Counted from the stretch's first letter, positions 18,125-27,664 are shown. The stretch: 64,000 nucleotides of DNA from Mycobacterium sp. SM1 (GCF_018361265.1 NZ_JAFLNH010000003.1:40501-104500); one strand, 5' to 3'. Numbers and translations are program-made. Notes: generated by a model not told the origin, from the sequence alone.

Positions 18125-18859
18125 ATGACCGCTCGTCAGCTTCCCGGGTGGCGGTCGGTGCTCGCCGTGGTCGCCCATCCCGACGACGAGTCGTTTGGCT
18201 TGGGCGCTATTTTATCGGCGTTCGCCCAACGCGGAGCCCGCCTGGCAGTGCTGTGTCTGACCCACGGTGAGGCATCGACACTGCATGGGGTTGCCGGCGA
18301 CTTGGCCTGCATCCGGGCCGGTGAGTTGGCGGCGGCGGCCGAGGTGCTTGGCGTGTCGGCGGTGGAGTTGCTGGACTACCCGGACGGGCGCCTGGCCGAG
18401 GTCAGCCCCGACGAGTTGGCGGTCTCGGTGGTCGATTGCGCTCGGCGATGCGGCGCCGAGGGTTTATTGGTGTTCGATCGCGGCGGCGTCACCGGTCACC
18501 CCGACCATCGGCAGGCGACCGCTGCGGCCCTGCTTGCCGCGGCCGAGGTTGGCCTGCCGGTACTGGGCTGGACACTGCCGGCCGCCGTCGCCGAGGTTCT
18601 CAACTGCGAGTACGCTGCCGCGTTCATCGGCCATCGGCTCGCCGAGATCGACGTGATCGTGCCGGTGGACCGGCGCCGGCAGTATCAAGCGGTGTGCCGT
18701 CATCTCAGTCAGGCGTTGCCATCCAGCGTGCTGTGGCGACGGCTGGAACTGCTCGGGCCGTTCGAGCATCTGCGCTGGCTGAGCGAGGCGCCCGACAAAA
18801 ACCCCGGCCGGACACCCGATTTGGCTGATTCGACCCGATCTGTCACCCGATCCGCGTAA
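18125..18859 (+). CDS. PIG-L/LmbE-family deacetylase
   Basis: A 244-residue zinc-dependent N-acetyl deacetylase. Metal motif AHPDDESFGLG at the N-terminus and the third ligand in GHPDHR (about 125). The family includes MshB and Mca; the substrate is unknown here, possibly an N-acetyl sugar or thiol conjugate. ATG 18125 precedes the fold; GTG 18110 is an alternative. Its last 151 bases overlap the 3' end of the convergent HtrA-like gene. Confidence 0.83.
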   Translation: MTARQLPGWRSVLAVVAHPDDESFGLGAILSAFAQRGARLAVLCLTHGEASTLHGVAGDLACIRAGELAAAAEVLGVSAVELLDYPDGRLAEVSPDELAVSVVDCARRCGAEGLLVFDRGGVTGHPDHRQATAAALLAAAEVGLPVLGWTLPAAVAEVLNCEYAAAFIGHRLAEIDVIVPVDRRRQYQAVCRHLSQALPSSVLWRRLELLGPFEHLRWLSEAPDKNPGRTPDLADSTRSVTRSA

Positions 18860-20130
18860 GTGTCGGTCACCGGGCCGACAAGGCTGGGCGCGGCGGGGGT
18901 GGCGTCGCTGCCGCTTTGGTCCGACGCGAGAATGACCTGCGTGGTGCGGGTAGCTCCCGCCGGGTCCGTAGCGGTGATCGCCACGGCGTTGCCGGGGGCC
19001 TTGGACAGGATCGCCGCCACCAGCGCCTCCGAACTTGCGATCACCCGGCCATCCACCCTGGTGACCACCATGCCCGGGCCCAGCCCGGCCGCCGCGGCCG
19101 GGCTGCCGCTTTGCGCCGCAACGATCACGGCGCCGGGGGTGTCGTTGTTGTTGGCTAACCGCACACCCAGATACGCATGCGCGGCTTTGCCGGTCGCGAT
19201 CAATTCGCCCGCGATACGCTTGGCCTGGTCCACCGGGATGGCAAAACCAAGCCCGATCGAACCGCTGGGCCCGAAAAGGGGATTGCCGCCGGTCACGATT
19301 ACCGAGTTCACACCGATGAGCTTGCCGTCGCGGTCGATCAACGCTCCACCCACGCTTCCGGGGTTCATCGCGGCATCGGTTTGAATGGCGTCGAGCACGG
19401 TGATGTGGCCGCTGGAGTCCGTGAGGGTAGGTACCGGTCGGTGCAGCGCGCTGATGACCCCGGTGGTAACGGTGCTCTCCAGGCCCAGCGGGGACCCTAC
19501 CGCGACCACGTTCTCACCCACGCGAAGATCGGCCGATCGACCGAACGTGATCGGGGTAAGCCCAGACATGCCTTCCGCGCGCACAACCGCCACGTCGGTG
19601 ACCAGATCCGTACCCACCACACGAAATGGCGCGGTGCGACCGTCGGCGAAAGTGGCGACGGTCCTCGCGCGGGCAGCGACTCCCGGCCCACCGCTGAGAG
19701 CAGACACCACTTGGCTGGTGGTCAGGATCAGCCCCTCGGGTGTCAAAACGATGCCCGATCCCGTCTCGGACAGCGGGCCCGCTGTGGCCTCCAGCTTGAC
19801 GACGCTGGGCACCGCCTTGGCCGCGGCGCTTTCCAGGGAGGGGTGTGGCAGCGCGTCCGCGGATTCCGCGGGGGGAAAGGCCGACGCCCCGCCAGTAGCG
19901 TGTTTGCCGCCGAAGGGATCGGTAACCAGCACGGCCGTTGCCCCGATGATGCCAAAGATCATCGCCACGGCCATCGCCCCGACGAACAGTTTCACATCGC
20001 GAAAAATGCTCTGCCGCTGCGCATTAACAACCGCTGTGGTCTCCGGACCGCCCGGTATGACCGTCGGGCCGTCGCTCGCCCGCGTCGCGGACGCTCGCGT
20101 GGGCGGTCGCTGCGTGGAGCCGTTGGCCAT
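18709..20130 (-). CDS. HtrA/PepD-like membrane protein with PDZ domain, catalytic His and Ser absent
   Basis: A 473-residue protein: charged N-terminus, one membrane helix (46-70), trypsin-like fold (about 105-300), PDZ domain (about 315-400), low-complexity tail. Compared with PepD, the catalytic His motif TNNHV is TTSQV (Gln140) and GNSGG is GSVGG (Val260); only the Asp (179, in TDVAVV) remains. It is therefore probably a non-proteolytic HtrA-like binding or scaffold protein on the outer side of the membrane. ATG 20130 with AAGGAT upstream is preferred. Divergent from hspX across a DosR-box region, and convergent with the PIG-L gene with a 151-bp overlap. Confidence 0.82.
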   Translation of the reverse strand: MANGSTQRPPTRASATRASDGPTVIPGGPETTAVVNAQRQSIFRDVKLFVGAMAVAMIFGIIGATAVLVTDPFGGKHATGGASAFPPAESADALPHPSLESAAAKAVPSVVKLEATAGPLSETGSGIVLTPEGLILTTSQVVSALSGGPGVAARARTVATFADGRTAPFRVVGTDLVTDVAVVRAEGMSGLTPITFGRSADLRVGENVVAVGSPLGLESTVTTGVISALHRPVPTLTDSSGHITVLDAIQTDAAMNPGSVGGALIDRDGKLIGVNSVIVTGGNPLFGPSGSIGLGFAIPVDQAKRIAGELIATGKAAHAYLGVRLANNNDTPGAVIVAAQSGSPAAAAGLGPGMVVTRVDGRVIASSEALVAAILSKAPGNAVAITATDPAGATRTTQVILASDQSGSDATPAAPSLVGPVTDTYADRVTDRVESAKSGVRPGFLSGASLSQRRCSNGPSSSSRRHSTLDGNA

Positions 20131-20237
20131 GGGCAATCCTTGACGCGGGTCGAGATGTGTCAATCGGTGTCCGACGCTGAGGCACGTAGCTACCGGCTGC
20201 ACCGGCTTCAATCGTGGATGCGTCGGTACGGCGGCAG

Positions 20238-20275
20238 TAGGGACCGAAGTCCCGTGTTTGTGGGGAATTGGTCCG
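20238..20275. promoter_or_regulatory. DosR boxes (distal pair) between HtrA-like gene and hspX
   Basis: TAGGGACCGAAGTCCCGTG at 20238-20256 closely fits the DosR consensus. GGGGAATTGGTCC at 20263-20275 is a weaker second box. Either divergent gene could respond. Confidence 0.8.
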
Positions 20276-20320
20276 CTCCGGGGCCACCGCCGAGGGCGCG
20301 CGACGAACGGCCCTGCAATC

Positions 20321-20339
20321 CGGGGACTTCGGTCCCTAC
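20321..20339 (+). promoter_or_regulatory. DosR box (proximal) of hspX
   Basis: CGGGGACTTCGGTCCCTAC, 63 bp before the hspX start. GGGACTTCGGTCCCTA is the exact reverse complement of the distal box at 20238-20253, so the two sites form an inverted pair about 84 bp apart. Confidence 0.88.
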
Positions 20340-20401
20340 CGCGCTGCCCGCTTGGCTGATCGGATCGAGTTGTCCTTTCACCCGAGACCCGAGGAGGCAT
20401 G

Positions 20402-20824
20402 ATGACCCTTCCCATGCGGCGCCGGCGCCGTGGGCTTTTTCCGGAGTTATCCGAATGGTTTGCGGGTTTGCCGCCGTTAGCGGAATTCCACCCGTTTGTC
20501 GAAACCCGGGTGATGCGGCTAGAAGACGAGATGAAGGACGGCTGCTATGAAGTACGCGCCGAGCTTCCCGGCATCGACCCGGCCAAGGACGTCGACATCA
20601 CGGTGCATGACGGTTTGTTGACGATCAAAGCCGAACGCAGCGAGAAAAAGGAATTCAACGGCCGGTCGGAATTCGCATACGGCTCGTTCGAACGCACGGT
20701 GTCACTACCTGAGGGCGCCAACGAAGACGACATCAAGGCCAGCTACGACAAGGGCATTTTGACGGTGACGGTGCCGGTCGCCGAGGCCAAGCCCGCCGAG
20801 AAGCATATCAAGATCAAGTCCTGA
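20402..20824 (+). CDS. hspX: alpha-crystallin-like small heat-shock protein HspX (Acr)
   Basis: A 140-residue Hsp20. Its alpha-crystallin domain (YEVRAELPGIDPAKDVDITV, GSFERTVSLPEGA, YDKGILTVTVPV) and tail EKHIKIKS match M. tuberculosis HspX/Rv2031c almost block by block. It is an ATP-independent holdase, a dominant protein of hypoxic cells. Two ATGs are adjacent (20399, 20402); GAGGAGG fits the second. Paired DosR boxes lie upstream and a long perfect hairpin follows the stop codon. Gene order hspX, PRTase/esterase, pfkB is the same as Rv2031c-Rv2029c. Confidence 0.96.
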   Translation: MTLPMRRRRRGLFPELSEWFAGLPPLAEFHPFVETRVMRLEDEMKDGCYEVRAELPGIDPAKDVDITVHDGLLTIKAERSEKKEFNGRSEFAYGSFERTVSLPEGANEDDIKASYDKGILTVTVPVAEAKPAEKHIKIKS

Positions 20825-20829
20825 CACGG

Positions 20830-20867
20830 GGGTGCGGTCCCGGGGCCTGGGCCCCGGGACCGCACCC
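20830..20867 (+). terminator. 18-bp perfect hairpin after hspX
   Basis: GGGTGCGGTCCCGGGGCC, a 2-nt loop (TG), then its exact complement, 5 bp after the hspX stop. There is no T-run. In GC-rich mycobacteria such hairpins can act as terminators, attenuators or 3' mRNA stabilisers; it probably sets a high ratio of hspX to downstream message. Confidence 0.75.
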
Positions 20868-20988
20868 GCGCACGCGCTAGCCGGTCCGGCGGTGTCCGAG
20901 CCGATGAGGTCGGTGGGATCGATGAGAACGAGAAGGCTATGACGGGGTTAGACGCCCAATGCCCCAGGCGCTCAGCGGCGATCCGGTC

Positions 20989-23034
20989 ATGACACGGGCC
21001 ACCGACGCGGGCAGGCGTGCGCCCCGGCGGGTGTTCCGTGACCGCCGTGAGGCGGGGCGGGTATTAGCCGGTCTCCTGGACGCTTACCGCCACCGCGACG
21101 ACGTCGTGGTGCTCGGGTTGGCGCGCGGGGGGATACCGGTCGCCTGGGAGGTCGCCGCACGGTTGCGTGCGCCGCTGGATGCTTTCGTGGTGCGCAAGCT
21201 CGGCGTGCCCGGCCACGAGGAGTTTGCGCTCGGCGCCTTGGCCAGAGACGGCCGCGTCGTGATCAACGACGACGTGGTGCGGGGGCTGCGGGTCACCCCG
21301 CAGCAATTGCGCGACATCGCGGAACGTGAGGGACGGGAGTTGGCCCGCCGCGAGGCCGCGTATCGCGGCGGCCGCCCGCCGGTTGACGTGGCCGGAAAGA
21401 CCGTCATCCTGGTCGATGACGGGCTGGCCACCGGGGCGAGCATGTTCGCTGCGGTGCAGGCATTACGTGAGGCCGAGCCGGCGCAGATCGTGATCGCCGT
21501 GCCGGCAGCTCCGGAATCGACCTGCCGGGAGTTGGCCGGCATTGTCGAGGATATTGTTTGTGCCACCATGCCGACACCGTTTCTGGCTGTGGGGGAATCG
21601 TTTTGGGACTTCCGCCAGGTCAGCGACGAGGAAGTTCGAGAATTGCTCGCCACCCCCACCACGGGTGCCGCGGCGCCCGCCGTGCGGCCCGAGGTCACCG
21701 CGGCCGAAGTGATCAGGCGCGCCGCCGTCGAGGCACCTGCCGGCGTTCCTTCGCCCGAGATCGTGGACACGCTGATCGGCGACGCGCGGATTGTGCTGAT
21801 CGGCGAAAGCTCCCACGGCACCCACGAGTTCTACGAGGCCCGCGCCGACATCACGAAATGGCTAATCCAGAGAAAGGGTTTCTGCGCGGTCGCCGCGGAA
21901 GCCGACTGGCCCGATGCTTACCGGGTCAACCGGTATGTTCGTGGGCTCGGCGCAGACGATAGCGCGGAGAAGGCGCTGAGCGGGTTTGAGCGGTTCCCGG
22001 CCTGGATGTGGCGTAACGTCGTGGTCCGCGATTTCACCGAGTGGCTGCGCGGGCACAACCGGCAGTGCCGGTCGCAGGGCCGGCGGGAGGCCGGATTCTA
22101 CGGCCTGGATCTCTATAGCCTGCACCGATCGATTCACGAGGTGATCGCCTACCTCGACAAGGTCGATCCGCTCGCGGCGGCCCGGGCGCGCCGGCGCTAC
22201 TCATGCTTTGACCACGTTTCCGCCGATGACGGGCAGGCTTACGGATTTGCGGCAGCGTTCGGCGCCGGGCCGTCCTGCGAGCGCCAAGCTGTCGAGCAGC
22301 TGGTCGAGTTTCAACGCAACGCGCTGGCGTACGCGCGCCGGGACGGGTTGCTCGCCGAGGATGAGGCGTTTTATGCCCAGCAGAATGCCCAAACGGTGCG
22401 CAATGCGGAGGTTTACTATCGCTCGATGTTCAGCGGGCGGGTGACGTCGTGGAATCTTCGTGACGCACACATGGCCCAAACCCTGCAGGCGTTGTTGGCG
22501 CATCTGGACCGCCATCGCCAAAACAGCCCGGCGCGAATCGTCGTCTGGGCGCACAACTCTCACGTGGGTGATGCCCGGGCAACGGAAATGGGTGCCGACG
22601 GGCAGCTTACGCTCGGGCAGCTGGTGCGTGAGCGCTACGGCGCGCAATCGCGTCTTATCGGGTTCACCACCTACGCCGGCACGGTGACCGCTGCCAGCGA
22701 ATGGGGAGGCGTCGCCGAGCGCAAAACCGTCCGGCCGGCGCTGCAGGGCAGCGTGGAAGATCTGTTCCATGAGACCGGTAAGCACGCCTTTTTGGTGTCG
22801 CCCACTATCTGCCCGGACGCCACCGAGCCGCTGGGCGCGGTGCGGCTCGGTCGCGCCATCGGTGTGATCTATCTGCCGGCGACCGAGCGCCAGAGCCACT
22901 ACTTTCACACCCGGCCCGCCGACCAGTTCGACGCGCTCATCCATATCGACCACACACGCGCGCTAGAGCCGCTCGAGGTGAGCAGTCAGTGGATCGCCGG
23001 GGAAACACCCGAAACCTACCCCACCGGCTTGTAG
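20989..23034 (+). CDS. phosphoribosyltransferase-erythromycin esterase-like fusion (Rv2030c-type)
   Basis: A 681-residue two-domain protein. The N-terminal third is a type I phosphoribosyltransferase with the PRPP loop [14 protein letters not shown]. The C-terminal two thirds are an erythromycin-esterase/EreA-like domain with [14 protein letters not shown] and [11 protein letters not shown] holding the catalytic Glu/His set. Near full-length similarity to M. tuberculosis Rv2030c, a DosR-regulated protein of unknown substrate. ATG 20989 ([10 protein letters not shown]) aligns with that protein; ATG 20959 is an alternative. It follows hspX after the hairpin. Confidence 0.9.
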   Translation: MTRATDAGRRAPRRVFRDRREAGRVLAGLLDAYRHRDDVVVLGLARGGIPVAWEVAARLRAPLDAFVVRKLGVPGHEEFALGALARDGRVVINDDVVRGLRVTPQQLRDIAEREGRELARREAAYRGGRPPVDVAGKTVILVDDGLATGASMFAAVQALREAEPAQIVIAVPAAPESTCRELAGIVEDIVCATMPTPFLAVGESFWDFRQVSDEEVRELLATPTTGAAAPAVRPEVTAAEVIRRAAVEAPAGVPSPEIVDTLIGDARIVLIGESSHGTHEFYEARADITKWLIQRKGFCAVAAEADWPDAYRVNRYVRGLGADDSAEKALSGFERFPAWMWRNVVVRDFTEWLRGHNRQCRSQGRREAGFYGLDLYSLHRSIHEVIAYLDKVDPLAAARARRRYSCFDHVSADDGQAYGFAAAFGAGPSCERQAVEQLVEFQRNALAYARRDGLLAEDEAFYAQQNAQTVRNAEVYYRSMFSGRVTSWNLRDAHMAQTLQALLAHLDRHRQNSPARIVVWAHNSHVGDARATEMGADGQLTLGQLVRERYGAQSRLIGFTTYAGTVTAASEWGGVAERKTVRPALQGSVEDLFHETGKHAFLVSPTICPDATEPLGAVRLGRAIGVIYLPATERQSHYFHTRPADQFDALIHIDHTRALEPLEVSSQWIAGETPETYPTGL

Positions 23035-23062
23035 ACACGAGTTAGCTACCAATGGAGTGCTA

Positions 23063-24037
23063 GTGCCCATGAAAGCAGCGGCGCCGCCGCCGACGAGCGG
23101 TTCGCGGATCGTGACGTTGACTATGAATCCCGCACTGGATATCACCACGACCGCTGAGCGGGTATGTCCCACCGAGAAAATCCGTTGCCATGGTGAACGT
23201 TATGACGCGGGCGGCGGCGGCATCAACGTGGCCCGGGTCGCTCAGGTGCTGGGTGCGTCGGTGTCTGCGGTGTTTCCCGCCGGCGGGCAGACCGGTGAGG
23301 TTGTCGTCGATCTGGTCGCCAGGGCCGGGGTGCGGTTTCATCGCATCAAAATCGCGGGCGCCACCCGGGAATGCTTCACGGTCAACGAGTCCAGTAGCGG
23401 CCGGCAATACCGGTTTGTTCTGCCCGGTCCCCGGGTGAGTGCCGCAGAACAGGCGCGATGCCTCGATGAGCTGCGCTCGGCGGCGCGATCGGCGCAGTTC
23501 GTGGTGGCCAGCGGGAGCCTGCCGCCCGGTGTTCCCGCCCGCTTTTACCAGCGCGTCGCAGACATGTCCGCGAAGTTGGGGGCATTGCTGGTTCTCGACA
23601 CGTCGGGGGGCGGCCTGCGGCACATCACCTCCGGTGTGTTCCTGCTGAAAGCCAGTGTGCGGGAACTGCGCGAATGCTTCGGACGCGACCTGGACACCGA
23701 ATCCGCGCAGACTGCCGCGGCGCAGCAGCTTATCCGGCATGGCCGTGCGCAGGCCGTCGTGGTGTCGCTGGGTTCGCGGGGCGCGTTACTAGCGACAGCT
23801 CATGGCAGCCAACGGTTTTCCGCACTCCCCATGCGTTCCGGCAGTGGTGTGGGCGCCGGCGACGCGATGGTGGCCGCGATCACCGTCGGTCTCAGCCGGG
23901 GCTGGCCGATGGACAAGGCGGTGCGTTACGGCATCGCCGCCGGTGCGGCGATGTTGATGACACCGGGCACGGCCGCCTGCAACCGGGCGGACGTGGATCG
24001 TCTTTTCGAGACGGTGCCCGAGCCGACGCCGCTGTGA
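23063..24037 (+). CDS. pfkB: phosphofructokinase B (ribokinase-like)
   Basis: A 324-residue PfkB-family sugar kinase. TLTMNPALDITT at the start, GGGGINVARV sugar-binding motif, and the signature GSGVGAGDAMVAAITVGLSRG with catalytic Asp (about 269). Strong block similarity to PfkB/Rv2029c. It phosphorylates fructose-6-phosphate or a related sugar, feeding glycolysis in non-growing cells. GGAG at 23054 favours GTG 23063, with ATG 23069 possible. Third gene of the hspX cluster. Confidence 0.92.
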   Translation: MPMKAAAPPPTSGSRIVTLTMNPALDITTTAERVCPTEKIRCHGERYDAGGGGINVARVAQVLGASVSAVFPAGGQTGEVVVDLVARAGVRFHRIKIAGATRECFTVNESSSGRQYRFVLPGPRVSAAEQARCLDELRSAARSAQFVVASGSLPPGVPARFYQRVADMSAKLGALLVLDTSGGGLRHITSGVFLLKASVRELRECFGRDLDTESAQTAAAQQLIRHGRAQAVVVSLGSRGALLATAHGSQRFSALPMRSGSGVGAGDAMVAAITVGLSRGWPMDKAVRYGIAAGAAMLMTPGTAACNRADVDRLFETVPEPTPL

Positions 24038-24140
24038 CCGGGCATTGGCCATGGCGTGCCTGCACACGCTGCCGGCGGAGCCGCCTGAGTCACGTGCGTC
24101 AATTCGGTTTTCCAGCAGCCTAGTTAGCAATTAATTGGCG

Positions 24141-24809
24141 CTAATTAGCAAACGTGTCGCGCTCGGGCGGAGGAGCCTGCAGGAGCGCTCCGTAGCGCTG
24201 TCTCAACTCGCTGATGATCTCGGCGAACGGAAGATCGGCGTACCAGCCGCGGTCGTGAAGGTATTCCATGTGCTGGCGGCCTTCGGCGTCATAGGGGTGC
24301 AGAAGCGCGTCGTGCTCGCCATCGAAAGCGATCGGCGGGACGCCGAATCGCGCGCACAGTTCGGCGTTGAACGCCGGTGTCGCCTTGACCCACCTGCTGT
24401 TGACGAACAGTTCGGCGTAGCCGTGGTAGACGAACACGTCGGTTCCGCCCATCCGGGTGCGCAGCGTGTCGGTTTGCAGATGATTGCGCACGTCAGCGAA
24501 CCCCAGGCGGGCGGGTATACCCGCGGCGCGGGCCGCCGCGGTGAGCAGAACCGCCTTGGGGACACAGTAGGCGCGGGTGACGCTCGCGATGTAGCTGGCG
24601 CGGTAGTGGTCAGCATCGTCGTCGGCACTGTAGGGGTCATACCAGATGTTGTCGCGGACCGCGAGGAAAAGGCGCCGGGCTCTGGTCACCGGATCTTGGC
24701 TATCGCCGATCGCCATTCGGGTGAAGCGCTGGACATTGTCGTGGTGCCAGTCCAAGAACTCCGTAGCGGCCAGAAAAACCGGACCGGGATCGGTCGATGT
24801 GTCAATCAC
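24141..24809 (-). CDS. transglutaminase-like protein
   Basis: A 222-residue transglutaminase-fold protein with the catalytic Cys in AYCVPKAVLLTAAARAAGIPA (about 81) and His in VYHGYAELFVN (about 128), followed by WVKATPAFNAELC. Many such bacterial proteins act as cysteine proteases or peptidases; substrate unknown. GTG start with AAAGGG upstream. The leader carries three 14-bp tandem units (24821-24862). The gap 24038-24140 contains small AT-rich palindromes (GCTAATTAGC). Confidence 0.82.
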   Translation of the reverse strand: MIDTSTDPGPVFLAATEFLDWHHDNVQRFTRMAIGDSQDPVTRARRLFLAVRDNIWYDPYSADDDADHYRASYIASVTRAYCVPKAVLLTAAARAAGIPARLGFADVRNHLQTDTLRTRMGGTDVFVYHGYAELFVNSRWVKATPAFNAELCARFGVPPIAFDGEHDALLHPYDAEGRQHMEYLHDRGWYADLPFAEIISELRQRYGALLQAPPPERDTFAN

Positions 24810-24820
24810 AGCAGCCCTTT

Positions 24821-24862
24821 CACCACCAATGCGTCACCATCAATGCGTCACCACCAATGCGG
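24821..24862 (-). repeat. 14-bp tandem repeat, 3 copies
   Basis: Plus-strand unit CACCACCAATGCGT, copies at 24821, 24835 (one substitution) and 24849 (last base changed), just upstream of the transglutaminase ribosome site. No spacers, so not CRISPR. Confidence 0.9.
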
Positions 24863-25042
24863 TGGCGCTCAGCGGGTGGTCACTGGTCGTGCAGCCTAGC
24901 CCAGGGCGCGGCCCCGCGGCGTTCGGCGCCGGGGAAACCCCGCGGCCAAATCCACCGGCACGGCTGAGGCGTTCCCGCGCGCACTCCGGTGTGGGCGGGG
25001 TGTATCTGCACCGTTGTCGTATCCGGTCACTGCGGCAGCTCA

Positions 25043-26149
25043 TCAGAACCGGATGAGCCCTCGAATGTTGAGTCCCGCTCGCATGTCGTCGTATCCCTCG
25101 TTGATCTGCTCGAGGGTGTATTCACGGGTGATCAACTCGTCCAGTTTCAATAGCCCGGCGTGGTAGAGGTCGACCAGCCGTGGGATGTCGTGGGCGGCGT
25201 TGGACGACCCATACAGCGCGCCGCGGATCTGCTTTTCATACAACGTTAATTCCAGCAGTGAGCCCGACATCGAGGTGTCCTCGGGATGTCCGATCGCGGT
25301 CACCACGACACGTCCTCGTTTTCCGACTAAGGAGAGCGCCTGGCCGACGTAGGACGCCTCCGCGACGTCGGTGGTCAACACGCAGACATCGGCGAGTTTG
25401 CCCCGAGTGAGATCACTGACCAGCTCCCAGGCCTCATCGATCGTGGCGGCGGTGTGCGTCGCGCCGAACCCACGGGCCTGCTCACGCTTGACGGCCACCG
25501 GCTCGACCGCCACGATCGTCAACGCTCCGGCGATCCGGGCCCCCTGAATCGCATTCATTCCGACCCCGCCAGCCCCCACCACGACCACGGTGTCTCCGGC
25601 CCCTACTTCCCCGGTGCGCACCACCGACCCGTAGCCCGTCGTGACGCCGCACCCGATCAGCGCCGCCTTGTCCAGCGGGATTCCGGCATCGATTTTCACC
25701 ACTGAGGCCGCGGGCACCACGGTGTATTCGGAAAACGTTCCTAACAAACACATCTGGCCGACGTCGCGGCCGCGGGCGTGAAAGCGGTAGGTGCCGTCGA
25801 TCTGGGGTCCCATCATGACCGCCGCACCCATTTCGCACAGATTTCCCATGCCGCGCGCGCAGTAGGAACAGCGCCCACACGCGGGTAGGAACGTCAAAAT
25901 GACCGGGTCACCCTCGGCGAGATTCTCGACGCCGGGGCCGGCAGCGGCCACCGTGCCGGCGCCCTCGTGTCCGCCCACCACCGGCAGCGGAATCGGCAGG
26001 TCGCCGGTGACCAGGTGTTCGTCGGAGTGACACAATCCGGTCGCGATCAGCCGGATCAGCACCTCCCCGGGGCCGGGGGGATCGAGCTCAACCTCATCGA
26101 CCTCCCATTTCTGGCCGAGATCCCACAGAACCGCAGCGCGTGTCTTCAC
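25043..26149 (-). CDS. NDMA-dependent-type zinc alcohol dehydrogenase
   Basis: A 368-residue medium-chain alcohol dehydrogenase. Catalytic zinc ligands in ATGLCHSDEH and GGHEGAG; structural zinc Cys in CGRCSYCARGMGNLC; Rossmann motif VVVGAGGVGMNAIQGAR. Overall form is that of the actinobacterial NDMA-dependent group, in which the nicotinamide cofactor may stay bound and electrons leave to another carrier such as mycofactocin (family knowledge). Oxidises alcohols or reduces aldehydes. No mycofactocin genes are visible in the window. Confidence 0.87.
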   Translation of the reverse strand: MKTRAAVLWDLGQKWEVDEVELDPPGPGEVLIRLIATGLCHSDEHLVTGDLPIPLPVVGGHEGAGTVAAAGPGVENLAEGDPVILTFLPACGRCSYCARGMGNLCEMGAAVMMGPQIDGTYRFHARGRDVGQMCLLGTFSEYTVVPAASVVKIDAGIPLDKAALIGCGVTTGYGSVVRTGEVGAGDTVVVVGAGGVGMNAIQGARIAGALTIVAVEPVAVKREQARGFGATHTAATIDEAWELVSDLTRGKLADVCVLTTDVAEASYVGQALSLVGKRGRVVVTAIGHPEDTSMSGSLLELTLYEKQIRGALYGSSNAAHDIPRLVDLYHAGLLKLDELITREYTLEQINEGYDDMRAGLNIRGLIRF

Positions 26150-26359
26150 GTCATACCCCTTGCACCCTCATGTTTTGGTTTGATCGACGTTTCGGGTAGC
26201 TGGTTTGGCGGGGGCCGCACCGGGCGGCTTGCCGGCGTCGCCGTTGCGGTGGTGGTGCGCGCCACCACCACGCCCTGATCATGGTGGCGAGCACCGCCTT
26301 GCCATGCGAGTCGCGGGCGTGCCAATCGGTGGTCTTCGCGGGCCAAAAGTCGGGGCGGG

Positions 26360-27664
26360 TCACGCGATCGGGACGCGAACGATCGCCACCAGCCCGCCGC
26401 CGTCGCGCGCGCTGAACTGGACCCGCCCACCGATTGCCTCAAGGATTTGCTGCACGATCCACAGGCCCAGTCCGGCGGTGCCGCGGCGGTCCCCGACGCT
26501 GATGTATTTGGCCGTCAACTCGCCCAGGCTCGCAGCGGGTATGCCGGGGCCGCGGTCGGCGATCTCGATGACGATTTCGTCACCGGTACGCGTGCACGTC
26601 ACGTCGACGGGGGCATCACGGCTATGCCGGGACGCGTTTTCCAGCAGGTTGGTCAGCACGCGCCGCAGCCCCTGGGCGTTGACCGCTACCGCGTGCACGT
26701 CGCCGCCCACCGTCAACCGCAGCTGCGGTGGCACCAGGCCCACGGCGTCGGCGGCGGCGGTGATCAGGCCGGCGATGTCGACGCGCCGGACCCGGCCCGC
26801 CGAGAAGGTGGGCTGTCGGCTCAGCGCGACATCGGACAAGGCGTCGAGCATGTCAGCGAGGTGCTGAACGTGGCGGCCGGCCAGCTGCAGGCTGGCGGCG
26901 CGGTCGGACTCCGACATCGGCTTGGCCGATGTGAGCGCGTCCGTCAGCGCCTCCAAGGAGGTGATAGGGGTGCGGAATTCATGCACCAGCACCTGCAGTC
27001 CGTCTTGCTGCGACTGGTAGGACTGCAACAACCGGCTTCGCAGGTCGCGTTCCTCTTCGGCGGCGGCGTGTTCGGCCTCGGCCTCCACCAGTGCCCGCAC
27101 GCGGGATTGGTGCTCGCGTTCTGCCAGGGAAGACAGCCCCGCGGTGATGAGCGCCGTGAACAGCAAATACAGCGCCCACCAGCTACTTTGCGCCACCGGT
27201 GTGAGCACGGCACCCGCGGTGGTGGCGGCCGGCAGCGCGACCGCGAGGTACCCGGCACCCAGTATCACTCCCAACGCCAGGGTCTCGGTCAACGACAGCC
27301 GCGCCGCGGAGGCGATGACGACCAGCACCAGCACCGACACCGCCGGGCTATACACCCCGCCGGTCAGCGCGATGAACACCAGCGTGAACATCGAGTCCAA
27401 TCCGGTGACCAGCCAACGGTAACGGGTGCGGCGCACCTCCAGCCGCGGATGGACGAACACGATCGCCGCATAGACCAGCGCCGCGGCCACCAGCATCGCC
27501 GGGACCAAAATCGGCACGCGCAAGCGCACCACCGCCGGCTCGGCGGCCAGCAGCACCGCGGTCGAGAGCACCACCGCGACCCGCACGGCGACCACCGTGC
27601 GGGCCAGCCCGTAGCCGCTGCCGTATTCTTTTGCCGTCCAACGGTGCTGCTCAACCGGCCTCAT
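26360..27664 (-). CDS. membrane sensor histidine kinase (HisKA)
   Basis: A 434-residue kinase with about six N-terminal membrane helices (20-180), a short coiled coil (185-220), the HisKA phosphoacceptor VLVHEFRTPITSLEAL with His228, and an HATPase domain (NLLENASRHS, ADRGPGIPAAS, GTAGLGLWIVQQI). No periplasmic sensor loop of size is visible, so it may sense within the membrane. Divergent from a NarL-type regulator 35 bp away, its likely partner. No ribosome site; TAATGT lies 7 nt before the ATG, suggesting leaderless expression. The 26150-26359 gap shows no gene. Confidence 0.88.
   Translation of the reverse strand: MRPVEQHRWTAKEYGSGYGLARTVVAVRVAVVLSTAVLLAAEPAVVRLRVPILVPAMLVAAALVYAAIVFVHPRLEVRRTRYRWLVTGLDSMFTLVFIALTGGVYSPAVSVLVLVVIASAARLSLTETLALGVILGAGYLAVALPAATTAGAVLTPVAQSSWWALYLLFTALITAGLSSLAEREHQSRVRALVEAEAEHAAAEEERDLRSRLLQSYQSQQDGLQVLVHEFRTPITSLEALTDALTSAKPMSESDRAASLQLAGRHVQHLADMLDALSDVALSRQPTFSAGRVRRVDIAGLITAAADAVGLVPPQLRLTVGGDVHAVAVNAQGLRRVLTNLLENASRHSRDAPVDVTCTRTGDEIVIEIADRGPGIPAASLGELTAKYISVGDRRGTAGLGLWIVQQILEAIGGRVQFSARDGGGLVAIVRVPIA

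Noticed and set aside
24821..24862. Three direct repeats that could suggest CRISPR
   Set aside because: Units are 14 bp and contiguous without spacers; no cas genes. Treated as a tandem duplication.
26152..26161. Half of a CstR-like operator (CATACCCC) upstream of the alcohol dehydrogenase
   Set aside because: No matching GGGTAT arm at 4-nt spacing.
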